64,000 bases of DNA from Algoriphagus sp. AK58 (GTDB lineage: Bacteria; Bacteroidota; Bacteroidia; Cytophagales; Cyclobacteriaceae), in the NCBI RefSeq assembly GCF_014324365.1, contig NZ_QEIG01000008.1:496001-560000 (forward strand). The letters are read 5' to 3'. Under the pieces are notes generated by a model. The model was not told where the DNA came from and did not search any database. It worked only from the letters and a program-made list of their open reading frames with translations. This document shows positions 27,083 through 36,013 of the stretch, one piece after another. A program made the translations under genes and the position numbers. Each line of letters opens with the position of its first letter. Within the stretch, counting starts at the first letter, position 1.

Positions 27083-28594
27083 ATGAGCCATCACCACCAC
27101 GACGCCCCACTTCGCTCGACCAATGCAGACCTGCAGGAGATCGAGAAAAAAATGGACCGAAGGAGATTCCTGACCCGAACTTCCTTGGGCATCGGTTCTT
27201 TGGCTTTGGGTTCACTCATGGGCATGGAAAAGATCTTCGCCGGAAGCACCCCTGCCGCACCACCTTCTTTGGAATCCCTTCCTGCCAATTTGGGATTACC
27301 TCATTTCATGCCCAAAGCCAAGCGGATCATCTACCTCTTCCAAAGCGGTGGACCTTCCCAATTGGATCTGTATGACTACAAGCCCAAACTCGTCGATCTT
27401 CACGGGCAAGAGCTCCCTGACTCGGTTCGGGATGGACAGCGACTCACCGGCATGAGCGCCGATCAGAGTTCTTTTCCCATGGCCGCCTCCGCTTTCAAAT
27501 TCCAGCAATACGGACAAAGCCGCGCTTGGGTCTCCGAACTCATGCCCAAAACCGCCGAAATCGTGGATGAACTCTGTTTCATCAAAAGCATGCAAACCGC
27601 ACAGATCAACCATGATCCTGCGATTACTTTTTTCCAAACAGGACACCAACTCCCCGGCCGGCCCTCCATGGGTGCATGGCTGAGCTACGGACTGGGTTCG
27701 GACAATCAAAACCTTCCGGCTTTCATTGTCTTGGTTTCCAAAAATGCCGTGCAGGATCAGCCGCTTTATGCACGACTTTGGGGAAATGGCTTTCTCCCTT
27801 CCCAATACCAAGGCATCCAATTCCGCTCCGGAAAAGACCCCGTCCTCTACCTCGGCAATCCCGAAAACTATGACGGAAAGGACCGTCGGGAAATGCTCGA
27901 TTACCTCAAGTCACTCAATGAAGTGCAACACGACACCTACGGAGATCCGGAAATCACCGCCCGCATCGCACAGTACGAGATGGCTTTCCGCATGCAAACT
28001 TCCGTGCCCGAGGTGACCGACATGAGCTCCGAACCCGACTGGGTCTACGAACTCTACGGGGAGGAAAGCCGGGACCCGGGCACCTATGCCGCCAACTGCC
28101 TCCTCGCCCGAAAACTCATCGAAAAAGACGTCAAGTTTGTGCAGCTCTACCATCAGGGCTGGGATCAGCACGGCAACTTGCCCGGCGGCATCCGCAACCA
28201 ATGTCAAAAAACCGATCAGGCCACCGCGGCCTTGATCAAAGACCTCAAGCAGCGCGGCTTGTTGGAAGATACACTTGTGGTCTGGGGAGGAGAATTTGGA
28301 AGGACGGTGTACAGTCAGGGCACGCTCACGGCGGATAATTATGGGAGAGACCATCATCCCCGATCCTTCACCAAGTGGATGTGCGGGGCCGGAGTCAAGC
28401 CCGGAATGGTCTATGGGGAGACAGACGATTTTGGCTACAATGTGGTCAAAGACCCGGTGTCTGTTCACGACTTGCAGGCTACCATCCTGCACCTGTTTGG
28501 CATCGATCACGAGCGTCTCACCTTCAAGCATCAGGGACGCAGGTTTAGGCTGACTGATGTGGAAGGCCATGTGGTAAACAAGATTTTGACCTGA
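27083..28594 (+). CDS. DUF1501 protein with Tat signal
   Basis: This 503-residue protein starts one base after the PSD1 gene stop. A twin-arginine leader ([20 protein letters not shown], about residues 25-44) implies that it is folded, perhaps with a cofactor, before export. The body is DUF1501, an alkaline phosphatase/sulfatase-like fold: [60 protein letters not shown] and DNYGRDHHP. The His and Asp in those last phrases resemble metal ligands of the alkaline phosphatase superfamily. A short His-rich stretch (SHHHHDAP) opens the protein. Partner of the PSD1 protein by constant genomic linkage; the reaction is unknown. Confidence 0.93.
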   Translation: MSHHHHDAPLRSTNADLQEIEKKMDRRRFLTRTSLGIGSLALGSLMGMEKIFAGSTPAAPPSLESLPANLGLPHFMPKAKRIIYLFQSGGPSQLDLYDYKPKLVDLHGQELPDSVRDGQRLTGMSADQSSFPMAASAFKFQQYGQSRAWVSELMPKTAEIVDELCFIKSMQTAQINHDPAITFFQTGHQLPGRPSMGAWLSYGLGSDNQNLPAFIVLVSKNAVQDQPLYARLWGNGFLPSQYQGIQFRSGKDPVLYLGNPENYDGKDRREMLDYLKSLNEVQHDTYGDPEITARIAQYEMAFRMQTSVPEVTDMSSEPDWVYELYGEESRDPGTYAANCLLARKLIEKDVKFVQLYHQGWDQHGNLPGGIRNQCQKTDQATAALIKDLKQRGLLEDTLVVWGGEFGRTVYSQGTLTADNYGRDHHPRSFTKWMCGAGVKPGMVYGETDDFGYNVVKDPVSVHDLQATILHLFGIDHERLTFKHQGRRFRLTDVEGHVVNKILT

Positions 28595-28598
28595 GGCG

Positions 28599-29930
28599 AT
28601 GGCAGATTGGTTCACGTTTATCGGACGATTTCATCCCCTGTGGGTGCACCTGCCGATTGGTTTTTTGGTGCTTGCCGTGCTGCTGAAGATCTATGGGGAT
28701 TGGAGGAAAAGCGATTCCTTTCGGGAGGCCGTTTCCTTTTCCCTGCTTTTGGGTACCGGAAGCGCAGCGATAGCCGCCTCCTTGGGCTATTTGCTCTCCC
28801 AATCGGGAGGCTACGAAGGCAACCTGCTGGATATTCACCAAATTGGTGGTTGGGTGACGGTACTGCTATCCGGTCTGGCTTGGGGAATGAGCAGGGCCAA
28901 CCGTGCGTTTTCGACAGCAATTCAGTACAGCGTCTATGGACTCCTGCTCGTGGCACTTTCTGTGACAGGCCATTATGGAGGCAGTCTCACCCATGGTGCC
29001 GATTACCTGACGGCTTATGCGCCTTTTGGAGAAAAAAAGGAATCCGAAGCCCGAATTCTAAACTCCCTCGAGGAAGCCATCCTTTACACTGACGTGGTGC
29101 AGCCCATCCTGAAAAACAAGTGCGGCAGTTGCCACCGTCCTGGAAAAGCCAAAGGCGAGCTCCTACTCGATAGCTATGAATCTCTGACGAAAGGGGGAGA
29201 AAACGGTCCTGTCATCCTTGCCGGAGATGCAACGAAAAGCGAACTCATCCGGCGGGTTACCTTGCCGGAAAGCCACAAAGAATTTATGCCTGCTGAAGGT
29301 AAAGAACCCCTAAGCCCCGAGGAAGTAGAATGGATCTCCTGGTGGGTCGAACAAGGCAATGCCGACCCCAATCTCCTGCTTACCCAAAGCGCTCCCGAAC
29401 TGATCGCCTGGGCCGAACCCCGACTGTCCATCCGCCAAGCGGGCACCTCAACCACCGCTGCACTAGACACCGCTCAAATTGGAAATTTGAAAAGAATGGG
29501 CTTCCGGGTGCGGGTGCTTTCCCGAGAGACTGGCGCCTTGGACGTGGTGCTTCCTGAGGAGGTGGCAAAAGGAAATGCGAGTGAATTTTTGAAAGCCTTG
29601 GCACCGATCAAGGACCAAATCCACTGGCTGAGTCTTGCCCAAACAGGTCTTCAGGACTCCGACTTAACTCGAGTGGCTGAGTTTACCAACCTGCGTCGCC
29701 TGCGGATCGAGAATAATCCCATCACCAATCAAGGATTGGCTTCCATTTCCCCACTCACCAAACTGGAAGTCCTCAACCTCAACGGCACCCAAATCACCGC
29801 CCAAGGCCTCTCCCAACTAGCCCCCCTGAAAAATCTCAAATCCCTCTACCTCTGGAATACCGGCATCCCATCAGAAGATCCTTCCTTGAGTCAGTGGGGG
29901 TCGGGAGTAGTGAAGGTGGTGGGGGATTAA
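28599..29930 (+). CDS. Membrane protein: DUF2231, cytochrome c and leucine-rich repeats
   Basis: This 443-residue protein starts four bases after the DUF1501 stop. Residues 1-140 form four to five membrane helices of DUF2231 type (FHPLWVHLPIGFLVLAVLL, IHQIGGWVTVLLSGLAWGM). A planctomycete-type cytochrome domain follows with CGSCH at residue 175 and ILAGDATKSELIRRVTLP. From about residue 350 there are leucine-rich repeats (LTRVAEFTNLRRLRIENNPIT, LTKLEVLNLNGTQIT, LKNLKSLYLWNTG). The haem next to a membrane anchor suggests that it passes electrons from the two exported partner proteins to the respiratory chain, with the repeats as a docking surface; this is inference. There is no terminator just after it. 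Confidence 0.92.
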   Translation: MADWFTFIGRFHPLWVHLPIGFLVLAVLLKIYGDWRKSDSFREAVSFSLLLGTGSAAIAASLGYLLSQSGGYEGNLLDIHQIGGWVTVLLSGLAWGMSRANRAFSTAIQYSVYGLLLVALSVTGHYGGSLTHGADYLTAYAPFGEKKESEARILNSLEEAILYTDVVQPILKNKCGSCHRPGKAKGELLLDSYESLTKGGENGPVILAGDATKSELIRRVTLPESHKEFMPAEGKEPLSPEEVEWISWWVEQGNADPNLLLTQSAPELIAWAEPRLSIRQAGTSTTAALDTAQIGNLKRMGFRVRVLSRETGALDVVLPEEVAKGNASEFLKALAPIKDQIHWLSLAQTGLQDSDLTRVAEFTNLRRLRIENNPITNQGLASISPLTKLEVLNLNGTQITAQGLSQLAPLKNLKSLYLWNTGIPSEDPSLSQWGSGVVKVVGD

Positions 29931-30078
29931 ATCAATCGACAACCATCAAAGGAATTAGAACTTGGCTTAATCCAAACTCCTGCTTTTTTCATTATTTGAT
30001 AAATGCCAAGCTAATTTCACTCAGTCTTTGCAACCCATCCCCTGACCTTTGCATCTCATAGAATGTAAAAAAACTTCT

Positions 30079-30792
30079 ATGAATCTCGGATTACAAACTG
30101 ACAGACAGGTCATCCAAAACTTGGTAATTTACCTTTCCTTTCTACTGATCGCATGGATCGGAAGCCTGTATGGTAACGCTATCTCGGGAGATCATGCTTT
30201 TTTGAGAGTCTGGCAGGTAGACAACATTTTAATCCTTTTGCTAGGTCTCCCTTTCTTGTGGTTGCAAAGCAAGTTTGGTCTTCCTAACTTTTTTGAATCC
30301 GGAATCTCCAATAAAAATCGGTTCCTGATTCCAGCTTTGATTGGGATGGTGTTTGGGATATTGGATATTCTGGTGATCAAAGTGCTACTTCATCCCCAAC
30401 CTTACACCGAGTTACCACCCTTTTTGCAGCCTTTTCCCTATTCCTTGTTTTTATTTTTCTCCGGTGCCTTGGAGATCGAGGTATTCTATCGGTTGATTCC
30501 GCTGACTGTCTTTCTGGCGATTGGGACCTGGTATCAAAAAGGAAAATACCTCAATACCCTATTCTGGATCGGTGCAATTCTCACTTCCCTCAGAGAACCC
30601 TTGGAGCAACTTCCCAATGGGAGCTATCTTTTGATTTTCTATTCCTTAGGAACAGGATTCTTGATGAACTTGCTTCAGGCGATCTATTTCAAAAATTCCG
30701 GTTTCTTGGCTTCCATGTCGGTAAGGTTGGGACACTACCTTTTTTGGCACATCCTTTTAGGGATCTATGTGGAGTTGGTGGAATTGGGGTAG
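30079..30792 (+). CDS. Membrane protein, degenerate CPBP-like
   Basis: This protein of about 237 residues (start ATG 30079, MNLGLQTDRQV) has around seven hydrophobic segments. The stretch ALEIEVFYRLIPL resembles the EExxxR motif of CPBP intramembrane proteases but with one of the two Glu displaced. RLGHYLFWHIL at the C terminus could correspond to the conserved His motif. It is therefore either a diverged CPBP member or an unrelated membrane protein. The longer frame from 30049 adds ten residues with no sign of being real. It lies about 150 bases after the PSD1 locus on the same strand, with no evident functional tie. Confidence 0.75.
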   Translation: MNLGLQTDRQVIQNLVIYLSFLLIAWIGSLYGNAISGDHAFLRVWQVDNILILLLGLPFLWLQSKFGLPNFFESGISNKNRFLIPALIGMVFGILDILVIKVLLHPQPYTELPPFLQPFPYSLFLFFSGALEIEVFYRLIPLTVFLAIGTWYQKGKYLNTLFWIGAILTSLREPLEQLPNGSYLLIFYSLGTGFLMNLLQAIYFKNSGFLASMSVRLGHYLFWHILLGIYVELVELG

Positions 30793-30920
30793 GAGGAAGG
30801 GATTGGTATCAGCTTCAATTGGGGATGCTAATTATTTTCTTTCCGGCTTTTCTCTGTAAAAATGGAAGTTCCTCTAGCAACCTTAAGAAGGGGGAATTGC
30901 CTGAATTTTAACCTCACTAA

Positions 30921-30978
30921 TTCTCCTCTCTTCGTTCTCTGCGCCCCTGACTGCCGTCAGGCAGGTCCGCGGTTAAAC
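30921..30978. repeat. Composite intergenic repeat with inserted hairpin
   Basis: The phrase TTCGTTCTCTGCG...CCGCGGTTAAACC is the kind of degenerate intergenic repeat seen in many genomes. Here it is split by a 20-base segment containing CTGCC-GTCA-GGCAG, a small perfect hairpin. Confidence 0.45.
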
Positions 30979-31014
30979 CAAAAAAAATCCCGCGAAGCCA
31001 CTGCCCCGCGGGAT
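30976..31014 (-). terminator. Terminator of the Gfo/Idh gene
   Basis: An A-run (T-run on the minus strand) is followed by ATCCCGCG and CGCGGGAT, an 8-bp perfect stem at 30987-30994 and 31007-31014. It lies 58 bases beyond the stop of the minus-strand gene. Confidence 0.8.
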
Positions 31015-31044
31015 CAATCCGAAATCCGAAATCAAATATCCGAA

Positions 31045-31070
31045 ACTTGTACTGAGCTTGTCGAAGTATC
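31045..31070. repeat. Dispersed 26-base motif
   Basis: ACTTGTACTGAGCTTGTCGA and six more bases lie directly beside the stop codon at 31072. A close relative (CTTGTGCTGAGCGTAGTCGA) lies at 58728-58747 as an insert in the dispersed repeat. Confidence 0.6.
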
Positions 31071-31071
31071 A

Positions 31072-32442
31072 TTAAGCTCCTCTTCCACTAGCCGCCAACG
31101 GAATATCCGTAAGATCCTGAATCTTGATCGGCTTGCCTTGTTCGATGGAGTGTCGGGCAGCAATACCCACCAGACAGGACATAGCTCCATCTCGGCTACC
31201 GGCTGACTGTCTCCATGGATCGGGCTTGTTGGGATCGAGGAAAAGCTTGTCCTTCAGTCGCGTATCACCGCCACCGTGTCCCCCGCCGCCCTGAGGCACA
31301 GTGATAATGTGGCGCTGACCGAAATTTTTAACCAAGACCAGTTCGTCTTCATTCTTTTCATCCCAAGGCTGACTTTCCTTGATCCACGCTTCCAAACGGC
31401 CTTTGGTGCCATTAAAGGCGATGCGATAGCCTTCGTAGGGTGAGTAGGTGGTGAGGGAATAGCTTACTTGTACGTTGTTTTTATACTTGATCTGCACGGC
31501 CATCTTATCATAGATGTCGATCTCTTCTCTGAACACACAGCCATCTCGATGATAACCATCGTATTGTTCATTTTCCACATAAAGCTTGGTTAGGTGTTCA
31601 TTTCTGGTGATGTCCCAGTGGAAATCGCACTTGGAAGCGTGAGGACAGCCACGGCAGGTTTTGGAGCGGAAGGGGCCATTTTTGCCATAAAACTCCAAGG
31701 AACCATAGGCAAACACCTCCTCCGGATCGGAGTCCAGCCACCAGTTGAGTAGGTCAAAATGGTGCGTGGACTTGTGTACGAGAAGCGTACCTCCAAATTC
31801 CTTTCTTCCATGCCATCTACGGAAATAGTCTGCCCCGTGCGAGGTATCCAAATACCAGTGAAAATCCACCGAAGTGATGGTTCCGATTTCCCCGGCCCGG
31901 AGCAATTCATAGAGTTTCTGACGGTGGGGAGAATAGCGGTAGTTGAAGGTGACAATGAGTTTTTTACCTGACTTCCGCTCCGCATCGAGGATAGCTTTGA
32001 CTTTGACTTCGTCAGTGGTCATGGGCTTTTCGGAGATCACATTCATGCCTGCGAGTAGGCCTTTGACAATAAACTCATGGTGCGTACTGTCCATGGTGGT
32101 CACGATCAGCACATCCGGCTTAGCATCTTTGAGCATTTGATCGGCACTGAGAAACAAGGGACAGTCGACGCCCATAAAGGTCTTGCCGTACTTCATTCGA
32201 CCTTCGTTTTTATCCGACAGGCCGACAAACTCCACCTGATCTTTGTAGGCTCGGATCACATCACGGCCCCACATGGCAAGCCCTCTCACACCGGTGCCCA
32301 CCATGGCAAGCTTCATCTTCTGACCAGGTTTGTCAAAGATGGATAGCGCTTGGGCCACGGGATGTAAAAAAAGTGAACCGGCGAGAGCACTGCCTGAAAT
32401 GGCAATGAAATCTCTGCGGGATTGTTTTTCTGTTGTATTCAT
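31072..32442 (-). CDS. Gfo/Idh/MocA oxidoreductase with Tat signal and Cys cluster
   Basis: This 456-residue exported oxidoreductase has a twin-arginine leader (SRRDFIAISGSALAGSLFL), a Rossmann nucleotide-binding motif (KLAMVGTGVRGLAMWG), the catalytic-region EKPMTTDEVKVK and NYRYSPHRQKLYELL. The C-terminal half contains TCRGCPHASKCDFHWD and, later, RDGCVFREEIDIYD: four Cys spaced so that they could hold a metal. Members of this family oxidise or epimerise sugars and inositols with NAD(P). Tat export implies folding with the cofactor inside the cell. It is monocistronic and divergent from the UbiA gene. The substrate is unknown; the nearby PSD1 locus suggests carbohydrate. Confidence 0.94.
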   Translation of the reverse strand: MNTTEKQSRRDFIAISGSALAGSLFLHPVAQALSIFDKPGQKMKLAMVGTGVRGLAMWGRDVIRAYKDQVEFVGLSDKNEGRMKYGKTFMGVDCPLFLSADQMLKDAKPDVLIVTTMDSTHHEFIVKGLLAGMNVISEKPMTTDEVKVKAILDAERKSGKKLIVTFNYRYSPHRQKLYELLRAGEIGTITSVDFHWYLDTSHGADYFRRWHGRKEFGGTLLVHKSTHHFDLLNWWLDSDPEEVFAYGSLEFYGKNGPFRSKTCRGCPHASKCDFHWDITRNEHLTKLYVENEQYDGYHRDGCVFREEIDIYDKMAVQIKYKNNVQVSYSLTTYSPYEGYRIAFNGTKGRLEAWIKESQPWDEKNEDELVLVKNFGQRHIITVPQGGGGHGGGDTRLKDKLFLDPNKPDPWRQSAGSRDGAMSCLVGIAARHSIEQGKPIKIQDLTDIPLAASGRGA

Positions 32443-32594
32443 GGGTTAACGGGTTTTCTTTCTCAGATTTTGAAGATAGGAAATAGGGAAAAGGCATGCT
32501 TCAAAAGTTACGCAAACGATTTTCCTGTTTAGTTCAAGGCGAATGTCCTTTTCCCTGAGACTTTTCCTTTATTTTAGCGACAGAAGGCATTATC

Positions 32595-33452
32595 ATGGAG
32601 CGAACGCTATCGGTCAGGGGACTTTTTAGAATCAGCAGACCCATCAATCTGTTGATGGTTGCATTTGCACAGTTGATGACAGCGCATTTTCTGATTGAGA
32701 CGACGGCTGAGGGATTGCCCGTACTCCAGGACTTTCGCCTATATCTACTCGCCCTGACCACGGTCATCATTACCGCTGCCGGCTACATGATCAATGACTA
32801 TTACGATGTGAAAATCGACTATATCAACCGCCCCCATGAAGTCGTGGTGGGAAAGGGAATCAAACGGCGAGTAGTTATTTTTCTTCATACTCTCTTCAAT
32901 TTTACAGCAATCGGCTTGGGCTACTTGATCTCTCCCCGCATTGCGCTGATCAATTTTTTGGCTGCTTTTCTCCTATGGATCTACAGCAATCAGCTCAAGC
33001 GGGAACCCTTTATCGGTAATCTCACGGTAGCCTTTTTGACGGGATTCTCCGTGTATTTGGTGGCTTTTTATTATCAGAAAAATGAATTGCTGGTCTTGAC
33101 CTATGCCATTTTTGCCTTTTTCCTCAATCTAATCCGGGAGATCATCAAAGACATCGAAGACCGACATGGAGATCGACTCCACGGGTGTCGCACCCTGCCC
33201 ATTGTGATCGGATTCCGCAAAACCAAACAAGTGATTTTTGTGGTGGCTATTTGCTTTGTCGGAGCGATTTTGACGGTGACTTTCCAGATCGACAACCCCC
33301 ATTTGTTCTACTACTTTGGTGCTTTGGGTTTCGTGTTCGTCTGGTTTATGTGGAAAGTTTATCAAGCAGACCGTCGGGAACACTTCACCCGACTCAGTGC
33401 TTGGGCCAAGGTGATGATGCTCGTGGGTACGATGAGTATGGCTTTTTTGTGA
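32595..33452 (+). CDS. UbiA prenyltransferase, geranylgeranylglycerol-phosphate type
   Basis: This 285-residue membrane enzyme has about eight to nine helices and both Asp-rich motifs of the UbiA family: NDYYDVKIDYINRP in the first and DIEDRHGDRLHG in the second. These bind Mg and the prenyl diphosphate. The layout, an N-terminal FRISRPINLLMVAFAQ, and the phrase NRPHEVVVGKGI fit the Bacteroidota subgroup annotated as geranylgeranylglycerol-phosphate geranylgeranyltransferase. Protohaem or quinone prenyl transfer cannot be excluded by eye. It is monocistronic and divergent from the Gfo/Idh gene. Confidence 0.9.
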   Translation: MERTLSVRGLFRISRPINLLMVAFAQLMTAHFLIETTAEGLPVLQDFRLYLLALTTVIITAAGYMINDYYDVKIDYINRPHEVVVGKGIKRRVVIFLHTLFNFTAIGLGYLISPRIALINFLAAFLLWIYSNQLKREPFIGNLTVAFLTGFSVYLVAFYYQKNELLVLTYAIFAFFLNLIREIIKDIEDRHGDRLHGCRTLPIVIGFRKTKQVIFVVAICFVGAILTVTFQIDNPHLFYYFGALGFVFVWFMWKVYQADRREHFTRLSAWAKVMMLVGTMSMAFL

Positions 33453-33453
33453 A

Positions 33454-33475
33454 TTACGATTTACGATTTACGACA
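33454..33475. repeat. Short tandem repeat TTACGAT
   Basis: ATTACGATTTACGATTTACG repeats a 7-base unit about three times directly after the UbiA stop. The rest of the 33453-33620 gap shows no further structure. Confidence 0.5.
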
Positions 33476-33620
33476 TATCGAGGAACTCCAATCCCCTATT
33501 TCAGCGCGAAGCGCTTTATTTCTATTGTATTTCAATCATATTTCCATTTTTCATCTCAAAAACCAACTTTTTTAGCAATTCCTCATCCAATCACTTATTT
33601 TCATGCAAATTTTCTAACAA

Positions 33621-34703
33621 ATGTTTGATTCCAAAGTAGCGGTGATCAAAATCGGATCCAATGTCCTGACGCAGTCCAACGGTCTTCCTGACTTGGAGCG
33701 AATGGGGCATTTGGTCACTCAGATCCAAGGATTGATCGCTCAGGGCAAAAAAATCGTACTGGTAAGTTCGGGGGCGGTAGCCTTTGGCAGACAATCTATC
33801 GCCTTACCTGAAAAGCTCAACCCCGTCTTCAAAAAGCAAATTTGGGCCTCGACCGGACAGATCAAGCTGATCAACCAATACCAGGAATTGTTTGGCAAAC
33901 TGAATCAACCTATTGCGCAGATTTTGGTGACCAAGGAGGACTTCCGCGACCGGAAGCACTTTCTCAACATGAAAAATTGCGTCGAAGCACTGCTCCAGCA
34001 GGGAATCTTACCCATCATTAATGAAAACGATACGGTGACAATCACCGAACTTATGTTCACCGACAATGATGAGCTGGCCAGCCTCACCGCAGCCATGATC
34101 AATGCGGATACGATGATTCTCCTGACCAATGTGGATGGGATATTCACCGGGAATCCTTCAGAACCGGGATCTCAACTGATCGAAAAAGTCGCCTCTTCCA
34201 TGCATGAGGTCAGCAGTTATATTTCTGCCACTAAGTCTTCCTTTGGGCGGGGCGGAATGCTGACCAAGTATGCGATGGCTAAAAAATCAGCCGATTTGGG
34301 TATCCAAGTCATCATCGCCAACGGAAAAAAAGACGGGGTACTTAGCGCCTTTGCAGCTAAATCACTTCGTTGCACCTGGTTTGAACCCCAAAAAGTAAAA
34401 CACGCCACCAAAAAATGGCTGGCACACGGGGCTCAATACTACAAAGCCGAGATCACCATCAATGAAGGCGCAAAAGCCTCCCTGACTTCCTCTGTCATCC
34501 GAAGCCTTTTACCAATCGGAATCACAAAAATCGAAGGAGAATTTTCCAAAGGCGACATCCTCCTCATCCGGGATGAAAAAGATGAAAAAATCGGCTTAGG
34601 CCGTGCCGAATACGCTTCCAAATTGGCCCTCGAACGGCTTGGCCAAAAAAACCAAAAAGCCCTGATCCATTACGATTACCTCTACCTTTTCGACCATGAC
34701 TGA
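33621..34703 (+). CDS. proB: Glutamate 5-kinase
   Basis: ProB phosphorylates glutamate to gamma-glutamyl phosphate, the first step of proline synthesis, in the cytosol. The 360 residues contain the amino-acid kinase fold ([65 protein letters not shown]) and a C-terminal PUA domain ([19 protein letters not shown]). Length is normal. The end overlaps the proA start by eight bases, so the two steps are made from one message. Feedback inhibition by proline is known for the family. Confidence 0.97.
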   Translation: MFDSKVAVIKIGSNVLTQSNGLPDLERMGHLVTQIQGLIAQGKKIVLVSSGAVAFGRQSIALPEKLNPVFKKQIWASTGQIKLINQYQELFGKLNQPIAQILVTKEDFRDRKHFLNMKNCVEALLQQGILPIINENDTVTITELMFTDNDELASLTAAMINADTMILLTNVDGIFTGNPSEPGSQLIEKVASSMHEVSSYISATKSSFGRGGMLTKYAMAKKSADLGIQVIIANGKKDGVLSAFAAKSLRCTWFEPQKVKHATKKWLAHGAQYYKAEITINEGAKASLTSSVIRSLLPIGITKIEGEFSKGDILLIRDEKDEKIGLGRAEYASKLALERLGQKNQKALIHYDYLYLFDHD

Positions 34704-35937
34704 GTTAGAATCCATCTTCAGGGAAGTTCAGCAAAGCAGCCGCAGACTCAATCGAGTAATTGAAGAAACGGTGCAAGCCGTCCTGAGCGACTTGGCCGAG
34801 TTGGCGGTGGAAAAAGTAGATTTCCTGCTTGCAGCCAACCGTCAGGATTTGGAACGAATGGATCCACAAAACCCCATGTACGACCGGCTTTTGCTTAATG
34901 AAAGCCGGATCAAGTCCATTGCCAATGAGATGCTCCAAGTCAAACATCTACCAACTCCTTTGGGAATTTTGCTTGAAAAACGAACGCTAGAAAACGGGCT
35001 TGAGCTTAGTAAAGTGACCGTGCCACTGGGCGTGATCGGAATCATCTACGAGGCGAGGCCCAACGTGACTTTTGATGTCTTTGCACTCGCACTCAAATCG
35101 GGAAATGGACTGGTGCTGAAGGGTGGTTCGGATGCTGACTTTTCCAATCGGGCTATCTTAAGTCTGATCCATCAGATCCTGGAAAAGCATGGGGTTCCAA
35201 GCGGAGCATTTCAACTTTTGCCTCCTGACCGGGCGGCGACCAAAGCACTCTTGGAAGCGGTCGGATTTGTGGACGTGATTATCCCAAGAGGGTCTCAGGG
35301 CTTGATCAATTTTGTGAGACAAAATGCCAAAGTGCCTGTAATCGAAACCGGGGCAGGAATTGTGCACACCTATTTGGACGAGACAGCTGACTTGGAAAAG
35401 GCAAAAGCCATCCTTCACAATGCCAAGACCCGTAGGCCCAGTGTGTGCAATACTTTGGATTGTCTGATCATACATCAAAGCCGATTGGATGACTTAACGG
35501 AACTTATCCAACCAATGCTGAAAAGCGGAGTAGAGATTTTTGCGGATGAAAAAGCTTTTGCTAAACTTCCTTCAAGTCATCAAATCCACGTGGCCCAATC
35601 GGAGCATTTCGGCACCGAATTTCTCAGCCTCAAGCTTTCAATCAAGACCGTCCAAAACCTGGACGAAGCCTTGGATCATATCGTCATGTATTCCTCCAAG
35701 CACTCGGAAGCGATTCTATCTGAAAATCCCGAAGCGATCGAACGCTTTCTCAATGAGGTCGATGCCGCCGCGGTCTACGCCAATGCCTCCACAGGATTTA
35801 CCGACGGCAATCAGTTTGGACTCGGGGCGGAGATTGGCATCAGCACCCAAAAACTCCACGCTCGAGGCCCAATGGCCCTCCGAGAACTCACAAGCTACAA
35901 GTGGATCGTGAGGGGAAATGGGCAGGTGAGAAACTAA
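34696..35937 (+). CDS. proA: Gamma-glutamyl phosphate reductase
   Basis: ProA reduces gamma-glutamyl phosphate with NADPH to glutamate semialdehyde, the second step of proline synthesis. The 413 residues show the aldehyde-dehydrogenase fold with [40 protein letters not shown] and the catalytic Cys in [12 protein letters not shown]. It starts eight bases before the end of proB. The third enzyme, ProC, is not in the window. No terminator is evident after it. Confidence 0.97.
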   Translation: MTELESIFREVQQSSRRLNRVIEETVQAVLSDLAELAVEKVDFLLAANRQDLERMDPQNPMYDRLLLNESRIKSIANEMLQVKHLPTPLGILLEKRTLENGLELSKVTVPLGVIGIIYEARPNVTFDVFALALKSGNGLVLKGGSDADFSNRAILSLIHQILEKHGVPSGAFQLLPPDRAATKALLEAVGFVDVIIPRGSQGLINFVRQNAKVPVIETGAGIVHTYLDETADLEKAKAILHNAKTRRPSVCNTLDCLIIHQSRLDDLTELIQPMLKSGVEIFADEKAFAKLPSSHQIHVAQSEHFGTEFLSLKLSIKTVQNLDEALDHIVMYSSKHSEAILSENPEAIERFLNEVDAAAVYANASTGFTDGNQFGLGAEIGISTQKLHARGPMALRELTSYKWIVRGNGQVRN

Positions 35938-36013
35938 TTTTTCAAAAAACGGAAATCAGGAGACTTCGTAATCCTATGAAAATTGCAGTAATTTTCTGCA
36001 AACCCACTCGGCA

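Larger units (their letters stand above)
30793..31071. other. Repeat-bearing intergenic region
   Basis: These 279 bases separate two convergent genes and hold three structures: a composite repeat (30921-30978), a terminator for the minus-strand gene (30976-31014) and a dispersed 26-base motif (31045-31070). No gene is seen. Confidence 0.6.
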
